A DNA stretch of 64,000 nt from CAYPNF01 sp964411985 (GCA_964411985.1 CAYPNF010000023.1:1-64000), one strand, 5' to 3'. Counted from the first letter of the stretch, positions 12,136 to 20,917 are shown. The notes: a model not told the origin generated them from the letters alone. Numbers and translations: made by a program.

Positions 12136-13041
12136 ATGTCAGAAATCACTGCACCTTCCTCTGTCACCCCACGAGTTGGTCGACGCCTCCCGGACTGGTT
12201 GCGAATGCAGCTACCTGTCACCGCCACTTTTGCCGGTACCCGCTCCCTGATAGGCGAACTCAATCTGCATACGGTCTGTGAAAGTGCGAAATGCCCAAAC
12301 CATTGGGAATGCTGGGACCGCGGCACTGCAACTTTCATGATTGGCGGCGATCGATGCACTCGCTCCTGCGCATTCTGCGCGGTGGACACCGCCAAACCGC
12401 TTCCCCTGGATCCGCTTGAACCAGAACGGGTGGCTGAAGCCAGCCGACGGCTCAAGTTGCGTCACGTCGTCATTACCGCGGTGGCTCGGGACGACGTTCA
12501 CGATGGTGGGGCCGAACACTTCCAAAAGACGATTCTGGCCGTGCGATCTGCATTACCTGGCGTTACCGTTGAGGTCCTGACCCCTGACTTCAACGACAAG
12601 GACGCTTCCTTACAGGTGGTTTTGGACGCAGCCCCTGAGGTTTTTAATCATAACCTCGAGACGGTCCGCCGGTTGACACCTCAGGTTCGCTCCCGGGCGA
12701 CCTATGATCGCTCGTTGTCTGTGCTCCGGAAAGCCAGGGAACGAGGTCCTCGGGCGATGCATACCAAGTCTGGCTTGATGGTGGGCTTGGGAGAGACCCC
12801 CGAAGAAGTCATTGTTGCTATGCGCGATTTGCGGGCTGTGGGATGCAGCTTTCTTACTATCGGCCAGTATTTGCAGCCGACGAAGACGCATCTGCCTGTG
12901 GTGGAATTTGTTACACCGGCTCAGTTCGTATTCTATGCCCGTGAGGCCAGAGAGTTGGGATTTTCTCAGGTGTCCAGCGGACCGCTAGTTCGGAGTTCCT
13001 ATCATGCGGGGGAGTTCGTTTCCCCGCCTGTTCCCGGTTAG
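12136..13041 (+). CDS. lipA: Lipoyl synthase
   Basis: Radical-SAM enzyme that inserts two sulfurs into protein-bound octanoyl chains to make lipoyl groups. It is 301 aa from ATG 12136. The auxiliary cluster cysteines are C48, C53 and C59 (CESAKCPNHWEC), the radical-SAM cysteines are C74, C78 and C81 (CTRSCAFC), and the C-terminal RSSY (286-289) holds the serine that ligates the auxiliary cluster. Further family landmarks are EVLTPDF and FNHNLETV. The protein is full length and should be functional. It closes the cupin-glutaredoxin-lipA run. No lipB was seen in the window. Confidence 0.97.
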   Translation: MSEITAPSSVTPRVGRRLPDWLRMQLPVTATFAGTRSLIGELNLHTVCESAKCPNHWECWDRGTATFMIGGDRCTRSCAFCAVDTAKPLPLDPLEPERVAEASRRLKLRHVVITAVARDDVHDGGAEHFQKTILAVRSALPGVTVEVLTPDFNDKDASLQVVLDAAPEVFNHNLETVRRLTPQVRSRATYDRSLSVLRKARERGPRAMHTKSGLMVGLGETPEEVIVAMRDLRAVGCSFLTIGQYLQPTKTHLPVVEFVTPAQFVFYAREARELGFSQVSSGPLVRSSYHAGEFVSPPVPG

Positions 13042-13125
13042 AAGGGTGTCGGCGGCGATAACGCTGCCCAATCTTTACCGTTCCGTCACACGTCTGTAAC
13101 ACGGCTTTGGTAGGTTGCTTCTCGT

Positions 13126-13695
13126 ATGAAGAATCCATCCTCAGCTTGTGCAGGATTGGTTGTGACACAATCGTCGAAGGTCGACGATGTTCAGTGGCCG
13201 GAGGATTTGCGCGCATGGCTGACGGAAGAGCGGCTCGTGTCTTTGATCCTCGACACGGTCTCCTCCTTGCCAGAGTTCGGGCTGGGAGTGCCGAGGGCGA
13301 TCCACGAAGGTGATGACGTCTATTCAGGCCCCTCGTTGCTGACCTTACTCGCCTACGCCTACCTCACCGCCCGCTGCGGATCCGAGCACCTCGAAAGTGA
13401 ATGTCGTCATGATCCGATACTCGCTTACCTTTCTTCGCGCCGGTGCCCGTCCTGGCACTCGTTGCGCAAGTTCCGGAGGGCGAATCGGCGGGCGCTGCAA
13501 ACTTGCTTGGAGATCGTCCTGTTGAGGGCCTGGCAGGAATCCCGTCCTGGTCGAGAACCGTCTCGCTTTGGCTCGTCAGCCAGGCTTTCTGCCATTCTCC
13601 CTGGACCGGAATTTCTTCTAGATCTATGTGCCAAGTCCGCTCGAGGGCGACTCGATGTCGCCGTTCAAATCGATAGTATGGCTCTGGATCTCTGA
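13126..13695 (+). CDS. Stand-alone transposase N-terminal (DUF772-like) domain protein
   Basis: A 189-aa protein resembling the N-terminal domain of IS5/IS1182-type transposases: a YSGPSLLTLLAYAYLTARCG segment, then LAYLSSRRCPSWHSLRKFRRANR. The catalytic DDE domain that would normally follow is absent: the frame stops just after VQIDSMALDL, and the following 40 bp lead into the ceramidase gene. No terminal inverted repeats or target duplications were seen. It may be a truncated transposase or a domesticated DNA-binding protein. There is no clear signal peptide. Confidence 0.65.
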   Translation: MKNPSSACAGLVVTQSSKVDDVQWPEDLRAWLTEERLVSLILDTVSSLPEFGLGVPRAIHEGDDVYSGPSLLTLLAYAYLTARCGSEHLESECRHDPILAYLSSRRCPSWHSLRKFRRANRRALQTCLEIVLLRAWQESRPGREPSRFGSSARLSAILPGPEFLLDLCAKSARGRLDVAVQIDSMALDL

Positions 13696-13736
13696 TTTCC
13701 CTTCGGGTTGGGCTGACATTGAGCTAAGGTCCGCGT

Positions 13737-15155
13737 GTGCGAAGGCTACGAAACGGACTTTTGGTGGCAGTCCTCCTGGCTGCGATCCTTGGGGTGGTCT
13801 GTTTGACCACGATCGATAACCAGCCCTTCTTCCGGACTCCTGCCTACCAGACTACGCTTGCCTCATGGCAGGAGAAGGCAACGAATCTTGCCATCCCTTT
13901 CGGTCCCTTGAGAGCTGGCTTCGGACGGGCACTACTCACTCCGAAGCTAAACTCGGATGCGGAGGATCCTGCCCAGGGCCAGTTTCGGAGTATTCCTCTC
14001 GCCGGATATGGAAACCGGAAGGGCCAGCCAGCGACCGGGGTTCACGACGATGTATGGGTGAAGGCGGTGGTTTTCTCGGTCGAGAACCGGGTGGGAGTCA
14101 TGGTCAGTGCGGACGCTCTCATCATCCCGCGCGAGGTGGCACTCTTGGCTTCAGACAGGATTCGCAAGGAAACGGGGTTGCAGCGGGATCAGATCTATTT
14201 TGGAGCCACTCACACTCACGCCAGTTTGGGGGGGTGGGGTGAGGGGATCATTGCTGAAGCCTTTGCAGGAAAGTACCAACCAGGGGCTCGAGTCTGGTTC
14301 AGTGACCGGTTGGTGACTGCCGTTAAAGCCGCCTTGGCAGACCTTCGGCCCTCCGCCGCAGGGCAGGGGAAAGTGATGCTACCCCAATACACACGCAACC
14401 GCTTGGTGGGGACTTTGGGTAAGATCGATCCAGAGCTCACTTTCCTGGTGGTGAAGCAGGATGATGGAGCCACCGGAGTGATCGGAAGCTATTCAGCCCA
14501 TGCCACTGTACTTTCGTCCCAGGTCATGGAGTTTAGTGGTGACTATCCAGGCCAATGGCAAAGGGCGGTGGAAAAGGCGGTGGGAGGTACGGCGCTCTTC
14601 TTCCTGGGCGGTGCTGGAAGCCATTCTCCTGTGGCTGGCGCTCCTGGATACCAGGGAGTCCAAGAAATGGGCGACGCGCTCGCCGCCCAGGCGGTGGCAC
14701 GCCTGTCGGACCTGGCCATGACCAACCGACTTCAGTTTGGCGTCGTCGGGGCGGACCTACTCCTGCCCGAACCCCACGTTCGCCTCACAGACACCCTGCG
14801 TTTACGGCCTTGGCTGGCGAAGCGCTTGTTACCAACGGGACCGAGCGCCTTTGTTCAAGTCATGCGGCTGGGGGAATGGTTTTGGATTGCGACGCCTTGT
14901 GATTTCAGCGGGGAGATGGCTCTCGAGATCAAGGACTTTGCGCGAGCGCGAGGTCTTCAGGCCACCGTTACCAGCTTCAACGGAGACTACATCGGTTACG
15001 TCATCCCCCATCGATACTACCATCTTGCGGGGTACGAGCCGCGTGTCATGTCTTTCTTTGGTCCAACCGTGCCCGACTCCATGGACGACCTGATCCGGCG
15101 GATGTTTGTGGACCTTGCCCAAGGGGCGGGAGCCCCACGAGACTATCGGAGGTGA
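13737..15155 (+). CDS. Neutral ceramidase-like exported or membrane-anchored hydrolase
   Basis: A 472-aa protein from GTG 13737, chosen because it gives a basic N-terminus and hydrophobic segment (about 6-25) that would export or anchor it. It resembles the N-terminal domain of neutral/alkaline non-lysosomal ceramidases: LRAGFGRALLTP at the start of the domain, MVSADALIIP, and the zinc-site motif FGATHTHASLGG, followed by YSAHATVLSS and FFLGGAGSHSP. The C-terminal Ig-like domain of classical ceramidases appears to be missing. Verrucomicrobia carry many such shortened relatives whose substrates are unknown. Its 3' end overlaps the convergent PHP gene by 13 bp. Confidence 0.85.
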   Translation: MRRLRNGLLVAVLLAAILGVVCLTTIDNQPFFRTPAYQTTLASWQEKATNLAIPFGPLRAGFGRALLTPKLNSDAEDPAQGQFRSIPLAGYGNRKGQPATGVHDDVWVKAVVFSVENRVGVMVSADALIIPREVALLASDRIRKETGLQRDQIYFGATHTHASLGGWGEGIIAEAFAGKYQPGARVWFSDRLVTAVKAALADLRPSAAGQGKVMLPQYTRNRLVGTLGKIDPELTFLVVKQDDGATGVIGSYSAHATVLSSQVMEFSGDYPGQWQRAVEKAVGGTALFFLGGAGSHSPVAGAPGYQGVQEMGDALAAQAVARLSDLAMTNRLQFGVVGADLLLPEPHVRLTDTLRLRPWLAKRLLPTGPSAFVQVMRLGEWFWIATPCDFSGEMALEIKDFARARGLQATVTSFNGDYIGYVIPHRYYHLAGYEPRVMSFFGPTVPDSMDDLIRRMFVDLAQGAGAPRDYRR

Positions 15156-16504
15156 ATGGGATTGGCGTAGACCCAAGGCACCCATTCATCGCGAATCTTC
15201 AGTTCCGCTTCCACCCGGTATTTCCCAGGTTCGGCCGGAGACCAACTCACTTCCCAGCCCTCCTCTTGGTGAACGAGTGTGCCATTTCGGAGAATGGAAA
15301 ACCGGCAGCGGTGAGGGCTTCGGGCTTTGAGGATCGATGCCTTCCCCATGGAAACACTTTCTCCCATGACGACGGGGTGGGGACCTACCTCCGCAAACCA
15401 CTGAAATCCCGTGCTGTCGGCAAGCATGTCGAATCCGACAAATGCGCGGCCAGACTTGAGAGAATCCAGGATGGACCGTTCGTCAAGGTCCTTGGCTAGT
15501 ACGTGTGTGGTCACGTGCCGCACCATACGTTCGTAAGGATCCAGTTGGAGTTGCCAGAGGACAACTCCTGGTGACAGGGCTCCAAAAAGGAAGCGCGCGA
15601 TGGGCTTGGTGAAGGAGTTGAGGGGAATTTCTTTCAAGGTCTTGGGGCTGGTGTCTTCCACACGCAGGCTTCCGGAGGATGTGCAGACAATTCTGACCCC
15701 GGTATTCTGATGGCAATCGTTCCCTCCGATGCCGGTCAAATGCCGGGTGAGGTTCAGCTCGTCCCATCTTCGCAGATTTGCGGTTGGCCGATCGAAAAAG
15801 GTGCGAAAAACCTGATCGGGATACCGCCTTTGGTTCACCAGGAGTTCCGGCATGAGACCCAGCAATCCGCCTTTCTCATCCTTGAGGTCCGCATGGGTAT
15901 TATAGATCTCCATCCCCGTCAGTTCTTCCCGATTCCATTCCCGAGGTTCCTCGGGATGGGCATAGAATAGGAGTCCAGCGGCCTTCACGATTCCTTCAGC
16001 AAGTGCCGCCGGATCCATCTGGTTGCTCAGCACGGTGCCACTGGCCACCCCGAAAGGCATGAATCCACCCTTCATCTCGTACCCGGGAATGAAGAGCACC
16101 CCGTCATGAAGGCCCCGCCACTGCGCGCTGAAGTCGGCACGGCCTTCGTTGCAGTGATCGCTCATGCAAATGAAGTGTCTGCCCGACCGCTTGAGCACTC
16201 TCAGGATCTCTTCAAAGGGCACCTCGGAATCATGCGAAAGGTGGGAGTGCGAATGGAGAACCCCACGAAATTCCCTCCAGCCCGCAAGCTCTGGAGGCAC
16301 GCGACGGTCTGCTTGGATTGATTTCCAGACTCTTTCCTCTTGGGGAAACCGCACGAAGCGATTGTAGACGGCAGATCGACAAAAGAACAGGAGCCCCGCT
16401 GCTACCAGCAGGACTCCTGCAAAACAAACGACCAAACAGCCCCGACAGAACTTTTGCACCTTACCTGACCGGGTGGTCTGGCTCACCCAGAGCCGTCTCA
16501 CCAT
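15143..16504 (-). CDS. Membrane-anchored PHP-domain phosphoesterase-like protein
   Basis: A 453-aa protein with one N-terminal membrane segment (about 22-42) and a PHP domain. Metal motifs are HSHSHLSHDS (84-93), MSDHCN, YAHPEEP and GGNDCHQN, in the order usual for PHP enzymes. The last 100 residues look like a beta-sandwich (RVEAELKIRDEWVPWVYANP). PHP proteins hydrolyse phosphoesters or act as metal-dependent hydrolases; the substrate here is unknown. Its start overlaps the last 7 bp of the pseudopilin gene on the same strand, so the two are probably translationally coupled. It converges on the ceramidase-like gene. Confidence 0.85.
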   Translation of the reverse strand: MVRRLWVSQTTRSGKVQKFCRGCLVVCFAGVLLVAAGLLFFCRSAVYNRFVRFPQEERVWKSIQADRRVPPELAGWREFRGVLHSHSHLSHDSEVPFEEILRVLKRSGRHFICMSDHCNEGRADFSAQWRGLHDGVLFIPGYEMKGGFMPFGVASGTVLSNQMDPAALAEGIVKAAGLLFYAHPEEPREWNREELTGMEIYNTHADLKDEKGGLLGLMPELLVNQRRYPDQVFRTFFDRPTANLRRWDELNLTRHLTGIGGNDCHQNTGVRIVCTSSGSLRVEDTSPKTLKEIPLNSFTKPIARFLFGALSPGVVLWQLQLDPYERMVRHVTTHVLAKDLDERSILDSLKSGRAFVGFDMLADSTGFQWFAEVGPHPVVMGESVSMGKASILKARSPHRCRFSILRNGTLVHQEEGWEVSWSPAEPGKYRVEAELKIRDEWVPWVYANPIHLR

Positions 16505-17313
16505 CGCACCTTAGGGTCGTCTCGGGAGTAGGTGGCTTCCCTCAGGCGAATGAGATCCCGGTCTCCCTTCTTCGTGGTCGCGTTCAAGCCCTTTTTGGCC
16601 ATGGTTTCGGGTTCCCTCCAAGCCCAGTTTTCCGCATGACCATCGGAGAATGAGCTCTGGGCTCCTCTACCATGGCGACTTGCCATCGTATTCCGCCAGT
16701 ATCCTACCTGACCGGCATCGACGGCAAAGTAGCCGTCATCGATACTATCCTTGTCTTCATCGGCAAAAAATTGGGCTTGAGAGGGTCCCGGGCTACTGAT
16801 GTTGGCAAATCTCGTATTTTCCTTAATCCCTGCATGTACGGAATCGGCTGCCCAAGTATCGTTGGCGCCCATCATTCCATTCAAGGAATACGTTCTCACC
16901 CGAGTTACCGTCCTCCCTCCCACTTTCGAGGGGAGCTTGTCTCCGGGGCATTGGTAAATCTTCACGCTATTGTTGTAGTTCCAGAGGCGCCCCGCCATGA
17001 TGTAGATCTCGTTGGTGGCGTCTGGCATGGCACTGACGTTACCCACGATCCAAGCGTTGTTCGTGCTGGCGTCTAGGGCGGTCGTGATGCCATTCGGAAT
17101 AATCCTGTCGGCATTATCGGTCGCGTAGATCTGGGCAGCCAAAGTCAGTTGTTTCAGATTATTAATGCACGATATTCCTTGAGCTTTTGTTTTCGCCCTC
17201 GATAGAGCGGGCAGGAGCATGCCCGCCAAAATGGCGATAATGGCGATGACGACCAGGAGTTCAATGAGCGTAAAACCCTTGTTTCGAATCTCTTGTAGAT
17301 TTGGCGTTTTCAT
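16498..17313 (-). CDS. Type IV/II pseudopilin with H-X9-DG motif (DUF1559-like)
   Basis: A 271-aa pseudopilin. The start is ATG 17313, preceded on its strand by an AGAAGG Shine-Dalgarno-like site; the frame is open further upstream to 17610 but without support. The prepilin cleavage and methylation site is KG/FTLIELLVVIAIIAIL, with Gly at -1 and Glu at +5. The C-terminus carries HGRGAQSSFSDG, exactly nine residues between His and Asp-Gly, the 'H-X9-DG' signature of the many pseudopilins in Planctomycetes and Verrucomicrobia. It would be processed by a PilD-type peptidase, not seen in the window. It sits apart from the main pilus cluster and is coupled to the PHP gene. Confidence 0.92.
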   Translation of the reverse strand: MKTPNLQEIRNKGFTLIELLVVIAIIAILAGMLLPALSRAKTKAQGISCINNLKQLTLAAQIYATDNADRIIPNGITTALDASTNNAWIVGNVSAMPDATNEIYIMAGRLWNYNNSVKIYQCPGDKLPSKVGGRTVTRVRTYSLNGMMGANDTWAADSVHAGIKENTRFANISSPGPSQAQFFADEDKDSIDDGYFAVDAGQVGYWRNTMASRHGRGAQSSFSDGHAENWAWREPETMAKKGLNATTKKGDRDLIRLREATYSRDDPKVRW

Positions 17314-17690
17314 GATGCCTTCTGCTTGGCTGGTTGCTGACGGCTTTTTCTTTAGGATGCTAATAGCACAGCTCGGTGCCCTGTGCCTTAACAAAGATGC
17401 ATCAAAGTAGCATGAAATTGCCAGTCTGGGGGTGGGTGTTGCGCTGCACACCGCCCGCGCCGCGCAGAAAAAGGGGAAAATTGGTGTTGCGAGCCCATGG
17501 GCATCTGCTAAATTCTCGCCTCTTTTCGGCAAGGTCTGCGGAACAGAATACTCCTTGCTGGGAAGGTGAAACGGCCACCAATCCGGCCCTGTGTGGGGTC
17601 GGGCGGCCATAACAACATCTATTATAAAGAATCCCGTGTTCCGCGGGATGGCTTCCTCCTCAAAGAGGTGGCTCTTATCAACGGAAAACT
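17314..17690. other. Divergent intergenic region and rpsB leader
   Basis: A 377-bp gap between the minus-strand pseudopilin and rpsB. It holds a candidate promoter (17487-17514) and two small hairpins just before rpsB: ATCCCG/CGGGAT (7-nt loop) at about 17628-17650, and CCTC/GAGG at about 17656-17669. A structured leader of about 170 nt would fit autoregulation by S2, which is known for rpsB in some bacteria. This is inference. Confidence 0.4.
17487..17514 (+). promoter_or_regulatory. Candidate rpsB promoter
   Basis: TTGCGA and TAAATT separated by 16 bp, about 175 bp upstream of the rpsB start. It is assigned by eye from similarity to a sigma-70 pattern and has not been tested. Confidence 0.35.
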
Positions 17691-18524
17691 GTGATCACTA
17701 TCGGTATCAAGGAACTCCTCGAAGCAGGAGTCCATTTCGGACATCAAACCCGTCGTTGGAACCCCAAGATGAAGCAGTTCATCTTCGATGCCCGGAATGG
17801 CATCCACATCATCGACCTCAGCAAGACGCTTGGCCAGCTGGACGCCGCGTGTACTTACTTGGCTGACACCGTGCGGGATGGCGGGCAAGTTCTCTTCGTC
17901 GGCACCAAGAAACAGGCTCAGGAAGCGGTCAAGGAATCCGCCAAAGCTTGTGGTCAGCCCTATGTGGCAGAGCGTTGGCTCGGAGGTACGCTGACCAATA
18001 TGAAGACCATCAAGAGGTCTTTGGGGCGTCTGCGTGAGATCGAGAAGATGGAAGCGGATGGCTCTATCAACCAATACGTTAAGCAGGAGCAGTCGATGCT
18101 CCGCCGTGAACTGGCACGCTTGGTCAAGAATCTGGACGGAATCCGCGCCATGGAGAAGTCGCCACGCGCCATGTTTGTCGTCGATATCAAGCGCGAGCAT
18201 AACGCCGTGGCTGAGGCGCGACGTCTCAAGATCCCGGTGGTTGCGATCGTCGATACCAATTGCGATCCAGACCTGACCGATTATCCCATCGCAGGCAACG
18301 ACGACGCCATCCGCTCGGTTCGGATGATCCTGAGCGTGGTGACACAAACGATTACCCAGGCCCGTGCGGAGTATGAGGCCAAATATGCGCGTCGGCGTGC
18401 GGACGAAGAGAAGGCTGCTGCGGCGACTGCCGAGGTTGCGCAGGCTGTTCCGGCAGCTCCAGCGATGCCAGCGCCCGTACCTGCGCCCACGCCTGTGCCG
18501 CAGGTTCCTCCTGCCTCGGTCTAG
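17691..18524 (+). CDS. rpsB: 30S ribosomal protein S2
   Basis: Small-subunit ribosomal protein, 277 aa from a GTG start (17691); translation begins MITIGIKELLEAGVHFGHQT, the usual S2 N-terminus. Family landmarks are KMKQFIFDARNGIHIIDL, RWLGGTLTN and PVVAIVDTNCDPD. The protein extends about 35 residues beyond the usual core as an alanine/proline-rich tail (runs of PAPVPAPTPVPQ), which is absent from the common form and probably disordered. It is followed by an intrinsic terminator and then tsf, the classical arrangement. Confidence 0.98.
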   Translation: MITIGIKELLEAGVHFGHQTRRWNPKMKQFIFDARNGIHIIDLSKTLGQLDAACTYLADTVRDGGQVLFVGTKKQAQEAVKESAKACGQPYVAERWLGGTLTNMKTIKRSLGRLREIEKMEADGSINQYVKQEQSMLRRELARLVKNLDGIRAMEKSPRAMFVVDIKREHNAVAEARRLKIPVVAIVDTNCDPDLTDYPIAGNDDAIRSVRMILSVVTQTITQARAEYEAKYARRRADEEKAAAATAEVAQAVPAAPAMPAPVPAPTPVPQVPPASV

Positions 18525-18538
18525 TGTTTGTTTTGCTC

Positions 18539-18578
18539 GGGCGTCGATGGACGTGGGTGTCCTTCGGCGCTCTTTTTT
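18539..18578 (+). terminator. Intrinsic terminator/attenuator between rpsB and tsf
   Basis: A 12-bp stem (18541-18552 with 18559-18570; one G-T wobble, one mismatch) around the 6-nt loop GTGGGT, followed directly by TCTTTTTT. It should end part of the rpsB transcripts and lower tsf expression relative to rpsB, as rpsB-tsf terminators do in other bacteria. Confidence 0.75.
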
Positions 18579-18636
18579 CGCTTTTCTCCTGTTCTGTAAA
18601 ACTCTGAACCTTGAATTGTAGAATTCTGAAAACTGT

Positions 18637-19479
18637 ATGGCCGACATTACATCCAGCCTGATTGCGAAACTCCGCGAGATGACGAATGCGGGAATGATGG
18701 ACTGCAAGAGGGCTCTGACTGAAACCAATGGCGATCTGAACGGGGCGGTTGACCTACTTCGCAAGAAGGGCATGGCAACGGCCGCTAAGAAGGCGCTCCG
18801 AGACGCGCGTGAAGGGATTATCGTTCAGCACATTCTTCCTGGCTCCAAGGCCGGCGTGCTCGTGGAGGTCAACTGCGAAACGGATTTCGTCGCTAAGAAT
18901 GAAAAGTTCCGCGCTTTTGCCGATTCACTCGCCAAGTCGTTGGCTGTCAACCCTGGAGCCGACCTTGAGGCCATTCGAGTCGAGCAGGTTGCCAAGACTG
19001 GGGAGAATATCCGGATCCCACGGCATGCACGTCTCGAGGTTACGGGAAACGGCATCGTGGCCGCCTATATCCACACCGGTTCCAAGATTGGGGTCCTCGT
19101 GGAAATGAGTGCCGGCCAAGCTGCCACCACGGAGAACGACATCTTTAAGCAACTCGTGCGCGACATCACCCTGCAGATCGCTGCCGCCAGTCCTCAGGCT
19201 ATCAGTCGGGAACAACTCGACCCTGCGGTGATTGCCAAGGAGCGTGAGATTGGCGCTGAACAGGTCAAGAACAAGCCTCCCCAAGCCATTGCTAAGATTG
19301 TTGAGGGGAAACTCGAGAAGTTCTTCCAAACGGTCTGCCTCCTTGACCAGGGGTTCGTAAAGAAGAACTCGGAGATCAGCGTGAAGGAACACCTCGCTTG
19401 TGTTGCGAAAGAGTTGGGAGACGAACTCGCCGTCAAGCGGTTCGTTCGCTTCCAACTTGGCGAAGCGATCGCCTCCTAA
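18637..19479 (+). CDS. tsf: Translation elongation factor Ts
   Basis: Guanine-nucleotide exchange factor for EF-Tu, 280 aa. The N-terminal UBA-like domain reads LIAKLREMTNAGMMDCKRAL, and the EF-Tu contact motif TDFVAKN is intact. A two-part core and a C-terminal module (FFQTVCLLDQGFVK) follow. Length and order match the family. It lies downstream of rpsB and is followed by a strong terminator that separates it from the convergent phosphoesterase gene. Confidence 0.98.
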   Translation: MADITSSLIAKLREMTNAGMMDCKRALTETNGDLNGAVDLLRKKGMATAAKKALRDAREGIIVQHILPGSKAGVLVEVNCETDFVAKNEKFRAFADSLAKSLAVNPGADLEAIRVEQVAKTGENIRIPRHARLEVTGNGIVAAYIHTGSKIGVLVEMSAGQAATTENDIFKQLVRDITLQIAAASPQAISREQLDPAVIAKEREIGAEQVKNKPPQAIAKIVEGKLEKFFQTVCLLDQGFVKKNSEISVKEHLACVAKELGDELAVKRFVRFQLGEAIAS

Positions 19480-19537
19480 CCTGCTCCCCCCGAATGGGGA
19501 AGTAAGTTCCTGGCCTCTGTGGGCCATGCGATTTCAG

Positions 19538-19570
19538 GGCCGAGAGGGCCGTTGGCTCTCTCGGCCTTTC
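19538..19570 (+). terminator. Intrinsic terminator after tsf
   Basis: A 13-bp stem with one G-T wobble, GGCCGAGAGGGCC/GGCTCTCTCGGCC, closing on a GTT loop (19551-19553), followed by TTTCCC. The stem is strong but the U-tract is short. Confidence 0.75.
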
Positions 19571-19623
19571 CCATGCCTGGGTTGTGTGTGCGACGTCTTC
19601 GTGGGGACGGGCATCCGGGCCTG

Positions 19624-20736
19624 CTATCGGGGCTTGGGCGCGGTCCCTGATCTTGGTACCGAGTGAAGGGAAAACTGCGCCGGAGCCCTTCCTGACAGAT
19701 CCAGCACCAGCGAGGCGTAGGCTCCGTCTTTGAGCAGTTCCGACCCTGCTAGCGATGGGCAGAGCTTGGGCTTGAAAGGCTGCCATTGGCGGGCTTCGCG
19801 CAGTGCGGTACTCATGCGGCGGATGGCGGTTCCAAGGCAGCGGATGGCGGGCATGCCGGCGAGAACCCGGCTTTTCCAAAACACCAGGTGGGTGTGAAGA
19901 TGCCCAATGACCGAGATCTCAATCTGCTCCATTCTCTGTCTTACTGCCGGGAGTCTCCACAGGAAAGGGAGGGCAGAGGGATCATGGCAGAAGAGAACCA
20001 CTTTCTCCTCAGGGCGCAGGTCTGTAAAGGCCTCTGAAACCAGTTCATTATGTTGATGTTGCAGCTGGGTCCATTGAGGCCTTTCTTCGGACAAGGCCTC
20101 TGGCTCATAAATATCCCACGCCGCCAGCGTGGAGGTGATACCCAAAACAACATAAGGGCCAAGGCAGAGCTTCCAGAATGGCTCCAAATGGAGCTTTTCG
20201 CACGCGGCAGCATAACTCGCCAGCCGAGGCCCTCCTTTTTCCCCCGCAAGACTGGTCTTTCCCAGTTCATGATCGCCGAGCACCGCCCGAAAGCGTGCGC
20301 CGTGTCGATCCCTGATTTTTCCCAGTGCCATCCCTGCGCTTTCGAGGCTTGCCGGATCGCTCACCCCTATGAAACGGGTATCGCATGAATAATCGCCGTT
20401 GGCCACCACCCAGTCTGGTTGGAGCTTGAGGCTGTTGTGGAGGAAGAAATCCAGGAGATGGTTATGGGCAAAAGGATGCCTCAGCCAGATCGTATGGCGA
20501 AACGCTCGAATCATGAATCGGAGAAGTGGATTGGTAATGATGACCGTTTCATGCCCCTCTCGTGCCTGCTCCGCAGGGCAGGCGAAATGAATGTCGCTGA
20601 CGATCGCCAAAGTGCAGTGTTGGGGGGGAGGCGGCTTTTGGGGTGGAATTGGTTGGATCGTGCGCACTTGTGATGGTGTAGCGCATGTCGCGGAGATTGA
20701 CAACGGTGGCCGCGGAAGGTTCTTCCAGCAGAACAA
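19624..20736 (-). CDS. Calcineurin-like metallophosphoesterase
   Basis: A 370-aa predicted metallophosphoesterase. Metal motifs in order are IVSDIHF (D-x-H), NGDYS (G-D), LGDHE (in place of GNHE), CHDPSALP and GHLHTHLVF (G-H-x-H). The GD-x(n)-GDHE variant keeps a His ligand. No signal peptide is evident in the proline-rich first 40 residues; the true start may be further in. The substrate is unknown. It is convergent with tsf and divergent from the pilus motor operon. Confidence 0.85.
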   Translation of the reverse strand: MFCWKNLPRPPLSISATCATPSQVRTIQPIPPQKPPPPQHCTLAIVSDIHFACPAEQAREGHETVIITNPLLRFMIRAFRHTIWLRHPFAHNHLLDFFLHNSLKLQPDWVVANGDYSCDTRFIGVSDPASLESAGMALGKIRDRHGARFRAVLGDHELGKTSLAGEKGGPRLASYAAACEKLHLEPFWKLCLGPYVVLGITSTLAAWDIYEPEALSEERPQWTQLQHQHNELVSEAFTDLRPEEKVVLFCHDPSALPFLWRLPAVRQRMEQIEISVIGHLHTHLVFWKSRVLAGMPAIRCLGTAIRRMSTALREARQWQPFKPKLCPSLAGSELLKDGAYASLVLDLSGRAPAQFSLHSVPRSGTAPKPR

Positions 20737-20917
20737 GTGGTGCTCGCTTTAGACAGGTTCGGCATGGGGAATGCTGGTTTTAGGGTCGTCCGCGAACCGA
20801 AAATGCGCGAGAGCGGTCCAACCGTATGGTTGAGTCTGCGCTTAGGAAGTCCTCGGTGTTGCTTGGCAGAAATCGCTTCCAACCTGGCGACAATTGCCGT
20901 TACGCTTGGGGTCTTCG

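Noticed and set aside
13126..13695. Complete insertion sequence at the transposase-like gene
   Set aside because: No catalytic domain, no terminal inverted repeats and no target-site duplication were seen.
17314..17610. Upstream extension of the H-X9-DG pseudopilin frame
   Set aside because: The extension carries no export or pilin feature, while ATG 17313 has a Shine-Dalgarno-like site and a normal short leader.
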